Source of the DNA: Acinetobacter gandensis
Lineage (GTDB): Bacteria; Pseudomonadota; Gammaproteobacteria; Pseudomonadales; Moraxellaceae
Reading direction: 5' to 3'
Length of the DNA stretch: 64,000 nt
Assembly: GCF_001678755.1 (NCBI RefSeq)
Contig: NZ_LZDS01000027.1
Location: 162,900 to 226,899 of the forward strand
A program made the translations under genes and the position numbers. Positions 21,603 through 31,577 of the stretch are shown piece after piece; the first letter of the stretch is position 1; each line of letters begins with the position of its first letter. The notes under the pieces are model-generated. The model ran no database searches. It saw only the letters and a program-made list of their open reading frames with translations, and was not told the origin of the DNA.

Positions 21603-22724
21603 TTAATGTTGACCATCAAATGTAATATTCGAATTGGCACGAAGTAAATGTTCGCCACCTTCTTCCGATAATTTGATTTGTAAACGTAGATCGTTAGGTG
21701 AGTCGGCATGTTTCAGCGCATCTTTATAACTGATCTGTTTAGCTTTATATAAATCATACAAAGCTTGGTCAAAGGTTTGCATGCCCAATTCACGCGAGCG
21801 TTTCATCAGGTCTTTAATTTCATGTACTTCACCTTTACGGATAAGGTCTGAAATTAATGGCGAGTTAATCAAAATTTCAATGGCTGCACGACGTGAGTTA
21901 CCATCAATCGTTGGAATAAGCTGTTGCGCAACCATCGCCTTTAAGTTTAAAGACAAGTCCATAAACAACTGACTGTGACGATCTGCTTCAAAGAAGTGGA
22001 TAATACGGTCAATGGCTTGGTTGGCGTTGTTGGCATGCAGGGTCGCAAAAACCAAGTGACCAGTTTCTGCGAAAGCAATGGCATAGTCCATGGTTTCGCG
22101 TGAACGAATCTCACCAATCAAGATCACGTCTGGTGCCTGACGCAGGGTATTTTTTAGTGCAACTTCAAATGAGTCGGTATCAATACCCACTTCACGTTGG
22201 GTAATGATACAACCACGATGTTGGTGTACAAATTCAATCGGATCCTCAATGGTAATGATATGACCTTTGGTATTTTCATTACGATAACCAATTAATGACG
22301 CCAATGACGTTGATTTACCAGTACCCGTTGCGCCTACAAAGATAATAATGCCACGCTTAGTCATCGCTAATTCTTTGAGAATCGGCGGTAATTTCAGCTC
22401 GTCCATGGTTGGAATAACGGTCTCAATACGACGAAGCACCATACCGGGCTGGTCGCGTTGTTGAAATGCACTGACACGAAAACGCGCGGATTTGCTGTTA
22501 TTACTAATCGCAAAGTTACATTCGCGAGTATCTGCAAATTCCTTACGCTGTTTTTCCGACATAATGGAATTTAAAATTTGACCAACCATTGGCCCCGGAA
22601 GTTTGGTTGATCCAATAGGCAGAATTTGACCATTAATTTTAATGGACGGTTCTACATCGGCTGTAATGAATAAATCCGATGCTTTCTTCTCGACCATATA
22701 GTCAAGTAAGCCGTTAAAATCCAT
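21603..22724 (-). CDS. pilU: Type IV pilus retraction ATPase PilU
   Basis: Hexameric secretion-type ATPase acting with PilT in pilus retraction and twitching motility; 373 residues. Walker A is GATGTGKSTS near residue 135, and the Asp/His box region includes TIEDPIEFVHQH. GEIRSRETM is the Walker B region. It lies 30 bp after pilT and is probably in the same transcript. PilU extends further at the C-terminus than PilT, as expected. Confidence 0.94.
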   Translation of the reverse strand: MDFNGLLDYMVEKKASDLFITADVEPSIKINGQILPIGSTKLPGPMVGQILNSIMSEKQRKEFADTRECNFAISNNSKSARFRVSAFQQRDQPGMVLRRIETVIPTMDELKLPPILKELAMTKRGIIIFVGATGTGKSTSLASLIGYRNENTKGHIITIEDPIEFVHQHRGCIITQREVGIDTDSFEVALKNTLRQAPDVILIGEIRSRETMDYAIAFAETGHLVFATLHANNANQAIDRIIHFFEADRHSQLFMDLSLNLKAMVAQQLIPTIDGNSRRAAIEILINSPLISDLIRKGEVHEIKDLMKRSRELGMQTFDQALYDLYKAKQISYKDALKHADSPNDLRLQIKLSEEGGEHLLRANSNITFDGQH

Positions 22725-22754
22725 AACGTGAGCCCCAAATTAAAAAATAAAATT

Positions 22755-23792
22755 TTATAAGAAAGATTCTGGTTGCTTCGCTGCAGTCCGTGCAGTCTGT
22801 GTACTAATAATACCTTTGGCAACAAGGTTCTTCAGGCTTTGATCTAGCGTAGTCATACCATAGTTTGCACCGGTCTGGATTGCAGAATACATTTGTGCGA
22901 CTTTGTTTTCACGAATCAAGTTACGGATAGCAGGAATACCGATCATGATTTCATGTGCAGCCACACGACCACCACCATTTTTCTTTAACAGTGTCTGAGA
23001 AATAACCGCTTGTAATGATTCAGACAACATGGCACGAACCATATCTTTTTCTTCGGCAGGGAATACGTCAATTACACGGTCAATGGTTTTTGCTGCAGAG
23101 GTTGTATGCAGTGTACCGAATACTAAGTGACCTGTTTCGGCAGCGGTTAAAGCTAAGCGAATCGTCTCAAGGTCACGCATCTCACCGACTAAGATAATGT
23201 CAGGGTCTTCACGCAGTGCAGAACGCAGTGCTTCGTTAAAGCCGTGAGTATCTCGATGTACTTCACGTTGGTTCACCAAGCATTTTTTAGATTCATGCAC
23301 AAATTCGATTGGATCTTCAACCGTTAAAATATGGTCATAACGGTTGTCGTTAATGTAGTCGACCATCGCTGCAAGCGTGGTTGATTTACCCGAACCAGTA
23401 GGACCTGTTACTAGCACAATACCACGAGGATATTCACAGATATCTTTAAAGATTTGGCCCATGCCTAAATCTTCAATGGTTAAAACTTTTGAAGGAATGG
23501 TACGGAATACAGCACCAGCACCGCGGTTTTGGTTAAATGCGTTCACACGGAAACGTGCAACCCCTGGGACTTCAAATGAAAAGTCAGTTTCGAGTTTTTC
23601 TTCATAGTCACGACGTTGCTTGTCGTTCATAATGTCATAAACTAACTTATGAACTTCTTTATGCTCAAGTGAAGGCAAGTTAATTCGGCGTACTTCACCA
23701 TCCACACGAATCATCGGTGGCATACCTGAAGATAAATGTAAATCCGACGCGCCATTTTTGGCAGCAAATGCCAATAGTTCTGTAATGTCCAT
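22755..23792 (-). CDS. pilT: Type IV pilus retraction ATPase PilT
   Basis: Motor ATPase that depolymerises type IV pili, needed for twitching and natural transformation. It has 345 residues, starting MDITELLAFAAKNGASDLHL. Walker A is GPTGSGKSTT near 129, Walker B LVGEMRDLETI, and the C-terminal AIRNLIRE retraction motif is present. The order yggS divergent from pilT-pilU matches pseudomonads. Confidence 0.97.
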   Translation of the reverse strand: MDITELLAFAAKNGASDLHLSSGMPPMIRVDGEVRRINLPSLEHKEVHKLVYDIMNDKQRRDYEEKLETDFSFEVPGVARFRVNAFNQNRGAGAVFRTIPSKVLTIEDLGMGQIFKDICEYPRGIVLVTGPTGSGKSTTLAAMVDYINDNRYDHILTVEDPIEFVHESKKCLVNQREVHRDTHGFNEALRSALREDPDIILVGEMRDLETIRLALTAAETGHLVFGTLHTTSAAKTIDRVIDVFPAEEKDMVRAMLSESLQAVISQTLLKKNGGGRVAAHEIMIGIPAIRNLIRENKVAQMYSAIQTGANYGMTTLDQSLKNLVAKGIISTQTARTAAKQPESFL

Positions 23793-23917
23793 AAAATCCC
23801 CGAGATAAAAATTAAATCTTAATTATTTTGATAGAATAATAAGGCTTTCCCACAGCTTAACCAACAGTTAGTTGCAGGGCAATGCAAAAAAAGATGAATG
23901 AAATGAGAACCTCGTCA

Positions 23918-24607
23918 ATGATTACACTTCGCGATGCACGAAATCAGGTATTAGAACAGATGGCTCAGGCTTGTAAGCAAGCAGGTAGAGCTAGTGATAG
24001 TGTGGCTCTGCTTGCTGTGTCGAAGACGCATCCTGCTGAAATGTTACGGGAAATGTATGAAACGGGGCAGCGTGCTTTTGGGGAAAATTATCTGCAAGAA
24101 GCACTCGATAAGATTGAACAATTGTCAGATTTAGCCATCGAATGGCATTTTATTGGTCATGTTCAGCGCAATAAAACCAAGCATTTGGCTGAGAAATTTG
24201 CATGGGTGCATGGGGTTGATCGTCTGATCATTGCTGAGCGTTTATCGAGTCAACGAGCAGATCAATCTGAACCATTAAATCTATGTTTGCAAGTCAATAT
24301 AGATGCACAAGATAGTAAGGATGGTTGTGTACCTGCTGAAGTTGCTGAATTGGTAAAGCAGATCAGCCAACTCCCGAATATTCAATTGCGTGGACTGATG
24401 GTGATCCCTGCACCAGGAAATATCGACGCCTTTAAACAAGCACAAGTGTTGTTTGAGCAGGTTAAAGCACAACACAAGTATCCTGGCCAATGGGATACAT
24501 TAAGTATGGGGATGTCAGGCGATATGCAAGATGCGATTAACGCGGGTTCAACCATGGTACGTGTAGGTACAGCATTGTTTGGCGCGCGTGATTATTCGCA
24601 AAAGTAA
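23918..24607 (+). CDS. YggS-family pyridoxal phosphate homeostasis protein
   Basis: PLP-binding TIM-barrel protein (PLPBP/YggS). The cofactor lysine lies in LLAVSKTHPAE near residue 35. Other conserved stretches are FGENYLQEALDK, WHFIGHVQRNK and LSMGMSGDMQDAI. It buffers PLP and affects amino-acid homeostasis; no enzymatic reaction is established for the family. Three in-frame ATGs lie upstream (from 23882). I prefer 23918 (MITLRDARN) because it gives the usual length of about 229 residues. It is divergent from pilT. Confidence 0.92.
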   Translation: MITLRDARNQVLEQMAQACKQAGRASDSVALLAVSKTHPAEMLREMYETGQRAFGENYLQEALDKIEQLSDLAIEWHFIGHVQRNKTKHLAEKFAWVHGVDRLIIAERLSSQRADQSEPLNLCLQVNIDAQDSKDGCVPAEVAELVKQISQLPNIQLRGLMVIPAPGNIDAFKQAQVLFEQVKAQHKYPGQWDTLSMGMSGDMQDAINAGSTMVRVGTALFGARDYSQK

Positions 24608-24679
24608 TTTTAAAATTTTTCCTCATGCTGCGTAATGCCCCCTCATCTTAGAAAAGGTAGGGGGACTGTTATTTTAAGC

Positions 24680-27600
24680 TTAACCTACGATTTCAATTCG
24701 ACTTGCACCTGCCCCGATAGGATTCACCTGAATTTGCACAGGGATTCGTTCGTGCATTTCTTGAATATGCGAGATCAATACCACTTTACGCCCTTGGTTT
24801 TGTAACTGATCCAGAGCATTCATCACCATGTGCAGACTTGAGGCATCCAGCGTGCCAAAGCCTTCATCAATAAACAGGCTTTCGATTTTTGTCGTACCTG
24901 ATGCCATATTAGCAATGGCTAATGAGAGAGCGAGGGCCGTTAAGAACGACTCACCACCTGAAAGCGAAGAGACAGAGCGGGTTTCACCGTCCATATCATG
25001 ATCGACAATGGCTAGGCTTAATGAGTTTTCAAGGCGCTTTAAGGTATAACGCTGAGAAAGCATCGCCAATTGCTGATTGGCATACTCGATTAAAATATCG
25101 AGGTTATATTGCTGCGCTAAATCACGGAACTTCTTGCCCGTTGCATCGCCCATTAAGCTCGAAATTTTATTCCAACGGTGCTCTTCAGATTGGATCTGTT
25201 GAATTTGCTCGGCAAATTGCTGCTGTTTTGCGACGTTACGCTGATGTACTTCAAGTTTGAGTTTTACTTCATCACGCTGTTCAGCCAAAGTTCGCAAGTT
25301 GTCTGCAAGTGCTGTAAGGGTAGATATTATTGCTTCAAATGCAATATTCGGTTGATGGGTTAAATGCGCTTTGAGCTGATTTTGAACTGTTTTAATGCCT
25401 GCCTGTAAATCTGCATGCGTGCGCTCAACCTTCGAAATACGCTGTTTGAGCTGCTGTTCTTGCTCATGTGAAATCATGCTAAGTTGTTCTAAGAGAGCAT
25501 GATTAAACTCTGTATTTTGCTCAAGCCACTGTTGAATCTGAACATTGCTGTGCTCAGCCTGCTTGTGTAGCTGCGTATTTTCTGTGAGGCATTTGTTCAA
25601 TACGCTTTGTGCGTTATCAAAAGATTGGCGCACTTGATTGAATTGCTGGCGAGCAAGCTCAATTTTATTTTTAAGTTGCAAACTTTTTTGCTCAAATTCG
25701 GCTAACCACTCATGTGGTTTTTCAACTGTGATTTGTGTCATATCCAAAATGGCTTGAATCGCAATATCCGTATTCTTTTTACCTGAAATTTTCAGTGCTT
25801 CAATGGCCTTGTTAGCCGATTGGATTTTCTCCTGACTGAATTTAACTTGCTGTATACATTGCTCGAATTGTTGATGGGCTTGATTGTATTGCGCCGTCAA
25901 ATTATTCAATTTTTTTAGCGTTTGTTGGCGTTGTTGTAAGCCGTGATAGATCTGTTCTGCTGTATTTAATGTCGCTTGTTGCCAGTCTTGCTTTTCTGAA
26001 TCATTAAGCAGGCTGAGGATATGCTGAATGTTATTTTCAGCCTGTTGCACATTAGATAAATGCTGTGTGGTGTGCTGAATCGAAGTTGCCAGCGTTTGAC
26101 GGAGCGTCTGCACTTTTTCATGAGAGGCTAAGGCATCTTCAAGCCGTTCTTGGACTTGTAGCATCGTAAGATTTTGCGTTTCAAGCAGCTGTGTAAGCGC
26201 ATCATGTGTTTGTGAAAAATCAAAGTTGATATTTAGCGATGTAAGCTGTGATTCTAATTCAGCTTGTAAGGCTTGCTGTTGAAGGCTGAGGTTTGTACGG
26301 CGTTGCTCATTGGCATTTAAAGCAGCTCGGACTTCTGTCAAAACTATTTGTTGTTTCTGACAGGTATCAAATGCAAGTTTTTCAGACGCCAGTGCTTGTT
26401 GCTCTTGCTGTTCTTGTAACTTGAGTAAGTCATCAGAAAAATTGGATTGTTCTGCATAAGGATGATGCGTACTTCCACAGACTAAACATGCCTCACCATC
26501 CACTAGCTCTGATCTGAGTTTTTCAATATTTTCGGTATTGAGTAAGCGCTGCTGTTGCAAGATTTTTTGCAGTTGTTCACGTGCAGTTTTTTGTTGCTGA
26601 TAATGCTTTTCTGCAAGATCGAAGGTAGCTTGATGCTCTAAAATTTGTTGAGTTAAAGTGTTATACGACGCAGTTAATTGGCGTTGATCTGCATCAATAT
26701 GTTTGAAATTTTGCCATTGTGGCTGAATGATTTTGAGCTGACTTAATTGCTGGAGTAACTGCTCACGCTCATTTCGAAGTGAGGTGATTTTTTGATTTAG
26801 TACTTCATCTTGGCCAAACTGTAGTGTTAATTCATCAAGCTGTTTTTGTTGAGCTTTGCATTGGGTATTGGCTTGTTGCACATCGCCATACGTCTTTTCA
26901 AATTCTGCATAACTTTGAATAAAGCGTTGCAGTTGAGCAAGATGCGCGGAGAGGCCATCGTCAATAGATGTAAAATGCTTTGAATGCTCTAATTGCGCCG
27001 TATGCTGTGCAATATTGTTTTTGAGTTGTTCAAGTTGAAGCTTAAGTTGATTTTCATGATTTAAATGTGGACTAAGTTGATTTTCAATCTCTTTAAAATC
27101 ACTTTGGGCTTTGCGTAATTGATCCACTAAAACTAGACGTTCAGCAATGCGTTCACGGATTAATTTAATAGCATCCTGATGCTGAATTTCAAATTGAGTA
27201 TGCTGTTTTTGCTCAGCTTCAATCTTTTCAAAAACCAATTTTTCAGCGTTATATTGTTGTTCAACATGATTAAAATCGTGTTGGGCTTTTTGCAGTGGCG
27301 TTTTTAATTGTTCAATTTCGCTCTGAATGCTTTTGTGTTGTTGCACACTGGTACGGATCGCAGCAAAGCGTTCAAGCTGGCTGAGTTGAGCTTTTTCTGG
27401 TGCAAGCGCATCGAGTTGTTGCTGTTGAATATTCAGCTGTTGCTGATGTGTTTGAGCTTCGGTTTCATACTTTTGCTTTTGCTCAAACCATTGTTGTTGT
27501 TTTTGAAGCTTTTGTTGTTCTAGGTCAAGAGTTTGGAATTCAATATTTACAGTTTCAAATTGAGTATTCAATTGAGCGTAATCTTCAATCGAAAGCATAT

Positions 27601-28279
27601 CTTTTTGAACTATTCCACAGGCTTGTTCTAACCCTTTACGCTGGATAGCAATCTCTTTGGTTTTTTCAAAGGCCAATTGACCAATTTTCCCGAAAATACT
27701 GGAATTGGTCAGATATTCCAATAGCTCGCCACGTTCATTATCTCGTGCTTTTAAAAAAGCGGTCACTTCTGACTGAGCCAGTAAAACGGCACGGGTGAAT
27801 TGCTCAAAACTGAGCTGGGTAATACGTAAAATTTGGCTCTCAACCGCTTTAGTTTTATCCGCAACGACACTGCCATCTGTTAAGCATTTCAGTGAACGCT
27901 GTACGCTTTGTAATTTGCCATTTGGGTTTTCACGGGCACGTTTAATTTCCCAACGTGCAGAATAGACTTTTTGGTCTTGAGCAATAAAGCTGAGCTCAGC
28001 AAAGCCTTGACCTGTACCACGGCGTAATACTGTTTGCGGTGAGTTGGTCGGCAGCTCTGAACCATCTACATCGATGAGTTTGCCATCACTGTCTTTTAAA
28101 CGTGGGACTTTATTAAATAATGCCAAACACATGGCATCTAAAATGGTCGATTTACCTGCGCCTGTTTTGCCAATAATTGCGACTAAACCTGCACTGGCTA
28201 ATGGCTCAGATTCAAAATCAATAAAATGCTCACCCGCTAAAGATGCTAAGTTTTTTATACGGATCGATAAAATTTTCAT
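24680..28279 (-). CDS. sbcC: Exonuclease subunit SbcC
   Basis: SMC-like ATPase of the SbcCD (Mre11-Rad50 type) nuclease, which cleaves hairpins and processes DNA ends. It has 1199 residues. N-terminal Walker A is GKTGAGKST near 37. Very long glutamine-rich coiled coils are split by the zinc hook CLVCGSTHHPY near 596. The C-terminal signature is SLSGGESFLTALALSLA and Walker B is LFIDEGFGTLD. It follows sbcD by 9 bp (28280-28288), in one operon. Confidence 0.95.
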   Translation of the reverse strand: MKILSIRIKNLASLAGEHFIDFESEPLASAGLVAIIGKTGAGKSTILDAMCLALFNKVPRLKDSDGKLIDVDGSELPTNSPQTVLRRGTGQGFAELSFIAQDQKVYSARWEIKRARENPNGKLQSVQRSLKCLTDGSVVADKTKAVESQILRITQLSFEQFTRAVLLAQSEVTAFLKARDNERGELLEYLTNSSIFGKIGQLAFEKTKEIAIQRKGLEQACGIVQKDMLSIEDYAQLNTQFETVNIEFQTLDLEQQKLQKQQQWFEQKQKYETEAQTHQQQLNIQQQQLDALAPEKAQLSQLERFAAIRTSVQQHKSIQSEIEQLKTPLQKAQHDFNHVEQQYNAEKLVFEKIEAEQKQHTQFEIQHQDAIKLIRERIAERLVLVDQLRKAQSDFKEIENQLSPHLNHENQLKLQLEQLKNNIAQHTAQLEHSKHFTSIDDGLSAHLAQLQRFIQSYAEFEKTYGDVQQANTQCKAQQKQLDELTLQFGQDEVLNQKITSLRNEREQLLQQLSQLKIIQPQWQNFKHIDADQRQLTASYNTLTQQILEHQATFDLAEKHYQQQKTAREQLQKILQQQRLLNTENIEKLRSELVDGEACLVCGSTHHPYAEQSNFSDDLLKLQEQQEQQALASEKLAFDTCQKQQIVLTEVRAALNANEQRRTNLSLQQQALQAELESQLTSLNINFDFSQTHDALTQLLETQNLTMLQVQERLEDALASHEKVQTLRQTLATSIQHTTQHLSNVQQAENNIQHILSLLNDSEKQDWQQATLNTAEQIYHGLQQRQQTLKKLNNLTAQYNQAHQQFEQCIQQVKFSQEKIQSANKAIEALKISGKKNTDIAIQAILDMTQITVEKPHEWLAEFEQKSLQLKNKIELARQQFNQVRQSFDNAQSVLNKCLTENTQLHKQAEHSNVQIQQWLEQNTEFNHALLEQLSMISHEQEQQLKQRISKVERTHADLQAGIKTVQNQLKAHLTHQPNIAFEAIISTLTALADNLRTLAEQRDEVKLKLEVHQRNVAKQQQFAEQIQQIQSEEHRWNKISSLMGDATGKKFRDLAQQYNLDILIEYANQQLAMLSQRYTLKRLENSLSLAIVDHDMDGETRSVSSLSGGESFLTALALSLAIANMASGTTKIESLFIDEGFGTLDASSLHMVMNALDQLQNQGRKVVLISHIQEMHERIPVQIQVNPIGAGASRIEIVG

Positions 28280-28288
28280 GGCAATTCC

Positions 28289-29542
28289 TTAAGCGTTCGC
28301 ATCATCTTCAAGTGATTTTTGTGCTTCATCCACCAAACTTAAAAAATCTTTCATTACGGTATCATCAGCACCGTACCCTTGTTTTTCCCAAAGATTTTGA
28401 AATAGTTGTTCTGGTGTAGGCGGATCAAGGTTAATTGCAGCTTGCTTCGAATCATTTACATCTGTATTTAAATAACGACGACTAATCCGTACGAGACGAT
28501 AACGGTTTGGCGCTAAAGCATCTTCAAATTGCTGACGTAAATTGGGTGCAGGGGGCGTGTCGGTATGATATTCAATCTCGACATATTCACGTTGGTCAAT
28601 CTCTTCAATTTCACCGCTGGTTAATGCAGATAATTGTGCCAAAACCTCAGCAATGGTGCCTTTGATACGATGCAATTGCACACTGCGCGGAATTGCTAAA
28701 GATTGCATTTGAAAGCGCGATTCATCCTTTTGAGTCGGGTCAATACTGATCTCAAGCACTTGGTGTTTATAACTAATTTCACTAAACGACAGGGGAATCG
28801 GTGAGCCACTATAACGGATATGGGCTTGTCCGACTTTTTGCGGTTTATGCAAATGTCCAAGTGCTACATAGTCAATCACATCATCAAACATTGCAGTTGA
28901 AAGTGCTTCTTCATTGCCAATAATAATGGGGCGTTCAGAGTCTGAGGTTTCTCCGCCTTGCATGTGAGCATGCGACATTAAAATTAAAGCCTGATCTGGT
29001 GTTTTGCGTGCATTGGCTTCTGCAATTAATTGCTGATGAACATAGGCAATGGCATTTTGACTATTTGTGGTTTGCTCATTAAATCCGGTGATCTCTGCAG
29101 CACGTAAAAAAGGTAAAGTTAGGCACCATGCCACAATATTTTTTTGTTCATCATAAATAGGCACCAGCAATCGGTCTAAGTCGAGCTGTCCTTGGGCGTT
29201 CTTATGTACTACGCCTACAGCTTTGGCCTGATATTTTTCTAATAATGGCTCAACCTGTTCAATACGATAACCCGAGTCATGGTTACCCGCGATCATTAGG
29301 GTTTGCATGTGTGGCGCGCGATCATGTGCATCTGCTAAAAATTGATAGAGTTGTTTTTGTGCTCTGGAAGCGGGATTGATGATATCAAAAACATCGCCTG
29401 CTATCAGCAGGGCATGTGGTTGTTTTTGTGCTATTTGTTCAAGCAGCCAATTGAGAAACTGTTCATGTTCGTAGTCACGCGAATGGTTATAGAAAAATTG
29501 TCCCAAATGCCAATCTGAAGTATGAAAAAAACGAACAGTCAT
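28289..29542 (-). CDS. sbcD: Exonuclease subunit SbcD
   Basis: Metallophosphoesterase nuclease partner of SbcC. It has 417 residues from MTVRFFHTSDWHLGQFFYNH. Metal-binding motifs are HTSDWHLG, AGDVFD, AGNHDSG, MSHAHMQGG and ALGHLHKPQ. An ATG four codons upstream (29554) is possible, but the chosen start matches the family. It is the first gene of the sbcDC operon. Confidence 0.95.
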   Translation of the reverse strand: MTVRFFHTSDWHLGQFFYNHSRDYEHEQFLNWLLEQIAQKQPHALLIAGDVFDIINPASRAQKQLYQFLADAHDRAPHMQTLMIAGNHDSGYRIEQVEPLLEKYQAKAVGVVHKNAQGQLDLDRLLVPIYDEQKNIVAWCLTLPFLRAAEITGFNEQTTNSQNAIAYVHQQLIAEANARKTPDQALILMSHAHMQGGETSDSERPIIIGNEEALSTAMFDDVIDYVALGHLHKPQKVGQAHIRYSGSPIPLSFSEISYKHQVLEISIDPTQKDESRFQMQSLAIPRSVQLHRIKGTIAEVLAQLSALTSGEIEEIDQREYVEIEYHTDTPPAPNLRQQFEDALAPNRYRLVRISRRYLNTDVNDSKQAAINLDPPTPEQLFQNLWEKQGYGADDTVMKDFLSLVDEAQKSLEDDANA

Positions 29543-29688
29543 GCAAGCCCCCAAAAATCAAAAAAATTGATTGGGCTCTAAAGTATCACAGATGATCACT
29601 TTTTCGAGGGCGATTAATCATTCATACGTCAAACTAAGTCATTCTCGACTGTTACAACGCCCCAAATCTAAACCAAGCGGTAACTGTG

Positions 29689-30066
29689 TTACTGTGCATT
29701 GGGATCGACTTGCACGAGGCCAAAGGTATTGTGGTCTGGGTCTAAAAAATAGCCTTGCCAGCATTGTCCAGCTATCGCAAATTTTTCCATGGCAATTTGA
29801 CCACCTTGCGCCAAAATTCTCTCAGCGATTTGGTCGAAATCTTCAACTTCAAAACTACAGGTAAAGGCATTGGTGCCACAATGCGTTGGTGGTGTCGCTG
29901 CAGGAGGTTCTAATAAGCCACCGTGAATTCCTTGCGTTTCAATTTGATAATATTGGATTGGTAACCCTTTGACTTCAGTAAAGGTCCAAGCAAAAACATA
30001 TTGATAAAAACTGATTTCCCGAGCAGGATTTGAGGATTGGATTTCAAAATAACAGAGTTGATTCAT
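29689..30066 (-). CDS. VOC (glyoxalase/bleomycin resistance-like) family protein
   Basis: Small vicinal-oxygen-chelate fold protein of 125 residues with the paired beta-alpha-beta motif. Features include a start MNQLCYFEIQSSNPAREISF and a C-terminal FLDPDHNTFGLVQVD. The metal-ligand pattern of true glyoxalase I is not evident. The substrate is unknown. It is a single-gene unit divergent from the diguanylate cyclase. Confidence 0.85.
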   Translation of the reverse strand: MNQLCYFEIQSSNPAREISFYQYVFAWTFTEVKGLPIQYYQIETQGIHGGLLEPPAATPPTHCGTNAFTCSFEVEDFDQIAERILAQGGQIAMEKFAIAGQCWQGYFLDPDHNTFGLVQVDPNAQ

Positions 30067-30251
30067 TGGTATAAATACTTGTTTTTATAAAAATAAGCGA
30101 ATCAGTATTCACTTTAGAATAGTTGAATCTTTAAATAGCTTAAAAAATACCAAGAACTAGGAATATTATTTTTTGTGGGTATCCTGTATATCAGTGCTTG
30201 TATGGAGAGTTAGGTTGATTCGACCTGCTTGGGGAAACGTGGAGCATATGT

Positions 30252-31196
30252 ATGCCAAATAATCCGTTTGATGAAGAAAAACTTGCCAGTAGTATGGTGT
30301 ATAAAATGCTGCTTGAATCTACTTTAGCCATTCCATGGTGTATTGATTGGGATACTAAAACGTTCAGCTATATTGGTCCACAAATTGAAAAGCTTTTGGG
30401 GTGGAAGCAAAACAGTTGGAAAACGGTGGAAGATTGGGCGACGCGGATGCACGAAGATGATCGCGAATATGTCGTGAATTTTTGTGTATCGCAATCGATG
30501 GCTGGCATTGATCATGAGGCCGATTATCGTGCGCTTAAAGAAGATGGAAGCTACACTTGGATTCGTGATGTAGTCCATGTGGTACGTAAGGCAAATGGTG
30601 ATGTCGATTGTTTAGTTGGCTTCATGTTCGATATTTCGGAACGAAAGAAACAAGAAGAACAATTACAGAAAATGCAACGTCAGCTCGAAGAATATTCGTA
30701 TAAAGATGGTCTAACGGGAATTGCAAACCGTCGTTTATTTGATGATATTTATCAACGCGAATGGCTTAATGCAATTCGTGTACAGAAACCGTTAAGTTTA
30801 ATCTTGATGGATTTAGATTATTTCAAACAATACAATGATTGTAATGGGCATGTGATTGGTGATGCCTGTCTACGTCAAATCGCCAGAAGCCTAGAGTCTT
30901 GTGGTTCACGTCCACGTGATTTAGTGGCGCGTTATGGTGGCGAAGAATTTATTTGGATTTTACCTGAAACCAATGAAGCATCTGCGGCACTCATGGCACA
31001 GAAAATTATGGATACAGTTAAAATGGCACGTTTACCCCATAAAGCTTCAGCAGTGTCGGACTTAGTAACTTTAAGTATTGGAGTGAAAACCATTATACCT
31101 ACGGAGCGAGATAATCGAATGCAGTTCCTTGATGAGGTTGATAAAAATCTTTATCAAGCCAAGAAGCAAGGACGAAACCGTTATATTGCGGCTTAA
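30252..31196 (+). CDS. PAS-GGDEF diguanylate cyclase
   Basis: Predicted soluble c-di-GMP synthase of 314 residues. The N-terminal PAS sensor (about 25-130) ends in VGFMFDISERKKQEE, the usual PAS-to-output helix. The GGDEF domain (about 145-314) has the active-site motif YGGEEF near 229. An intact inhibitory I-site RPRD lies five residues before it, so feedback control by c-di-GMP is expected. There are no membrane segments and no EAL domain. The PAS signal is unknown. Confidence 0.93.
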   Translation: MPNNPFDEEKLASSMVYKMLLESTLAIPWCIDWDTKTFSYIGPQIEKLLGWKQNSWKTVEDWATRMHEDDREYVVNFCVSQSMAGIDHEADYRALKEDGSYTWIRDVVHVVRKANGDVDCLVGFMFDISERKKQEEQLQKMQRQLEEYSYKDGLTGIANRRLFDDIYQREWLNAIRVQKPLSLILMDLDYFKQYNDCNGHVIGDACLRQIARSLESCGSRPRDLVARYGGEEFIWILPETNEASAALMAQKIMDTVKMARLPHKASAVSDLVTLSIGVKTIIPTERDNRMQFLDEVDKNLYQAKKQGRNRYIAA

Positions 31197-31235
31197 TTGT
31201 TAAAAATAAATTTCCAAAAATGAAAGCGTAAAACG

Positions 31236-31266
31236 CAGTCGATATATTCATCGGCTGTTTTTTTTT
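31236..31266 (+). terminator. Terminator of the diguanylate cyclase gene
   Basis: Eight-base-pair stem (CAGTCGAT / ATCGGCTG, one G-T pair) followed by a run of nine T residues. Confidence 0.88.
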
Positions 31267-31309
31267 CTTATAAAATTAAGTGTTAAAATAAAGACAGTAG
31301 AAAATAAAA

Positions 31310-31400
31310 GACCGACGATTCGAGTGATGGTGAAATCGCCGGTCAAAAAATTTATTTTGAACTGAATTGATGTCTGCTGTTCATCAGTAAAGTTCAAAAT
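31310..31400. other. Two tandem hairpins in a 381-bp non-coding gap
   Basis: GACCGACGATT (31310) pairs with AATCGCCGGTC (31334-31344) with one mismatch. ATTTTGAACT (31354) pairs perfectly with AGTTCAAAAT (31391-31400). Read on the minus strand, the first hairpin is followed by a U-rich stretch, like a terminator, although no minus-strand gene lies upstream. It could end an unannotated minus-strand small RNA or be part of the 5' region of the next gene. Confidence 0.5.
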
Positions 31401-31577
31401 GAAGCTTATTGCTTTAAGTAAAAGGTCACCGAAACATTGTGGATGCCGTCCAAATCATCGGTTGCTACAGACCTTGTACCCTATATAACGCAGCCGTTTA
31501 CGGATTGGTTGACACAGAAATGAAAAAAAAATGATTTTTTTTTATAATAGGGGTAAATTTATTCTTAGGTCATCGCA

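Noticed and set aside
24640..24672. C/G-rich inverted repeat between yggS and sbcC as a terminator
   Set aside because: The stem is imperfect and lacks a clear T run on either side.
24922..25260. Plus-strand open frames within sbcC
   Set aside because: They are antisense to the coiled-coil and C-terminal coding sequence, without family match or ribosome-binding site.
31509..31548. TTGACA plus TATAAT as one promoter
   Set aside because: The boxes are 28 bp apart, too far for a single sigma-70 promoter; only the TATAAT may be used.
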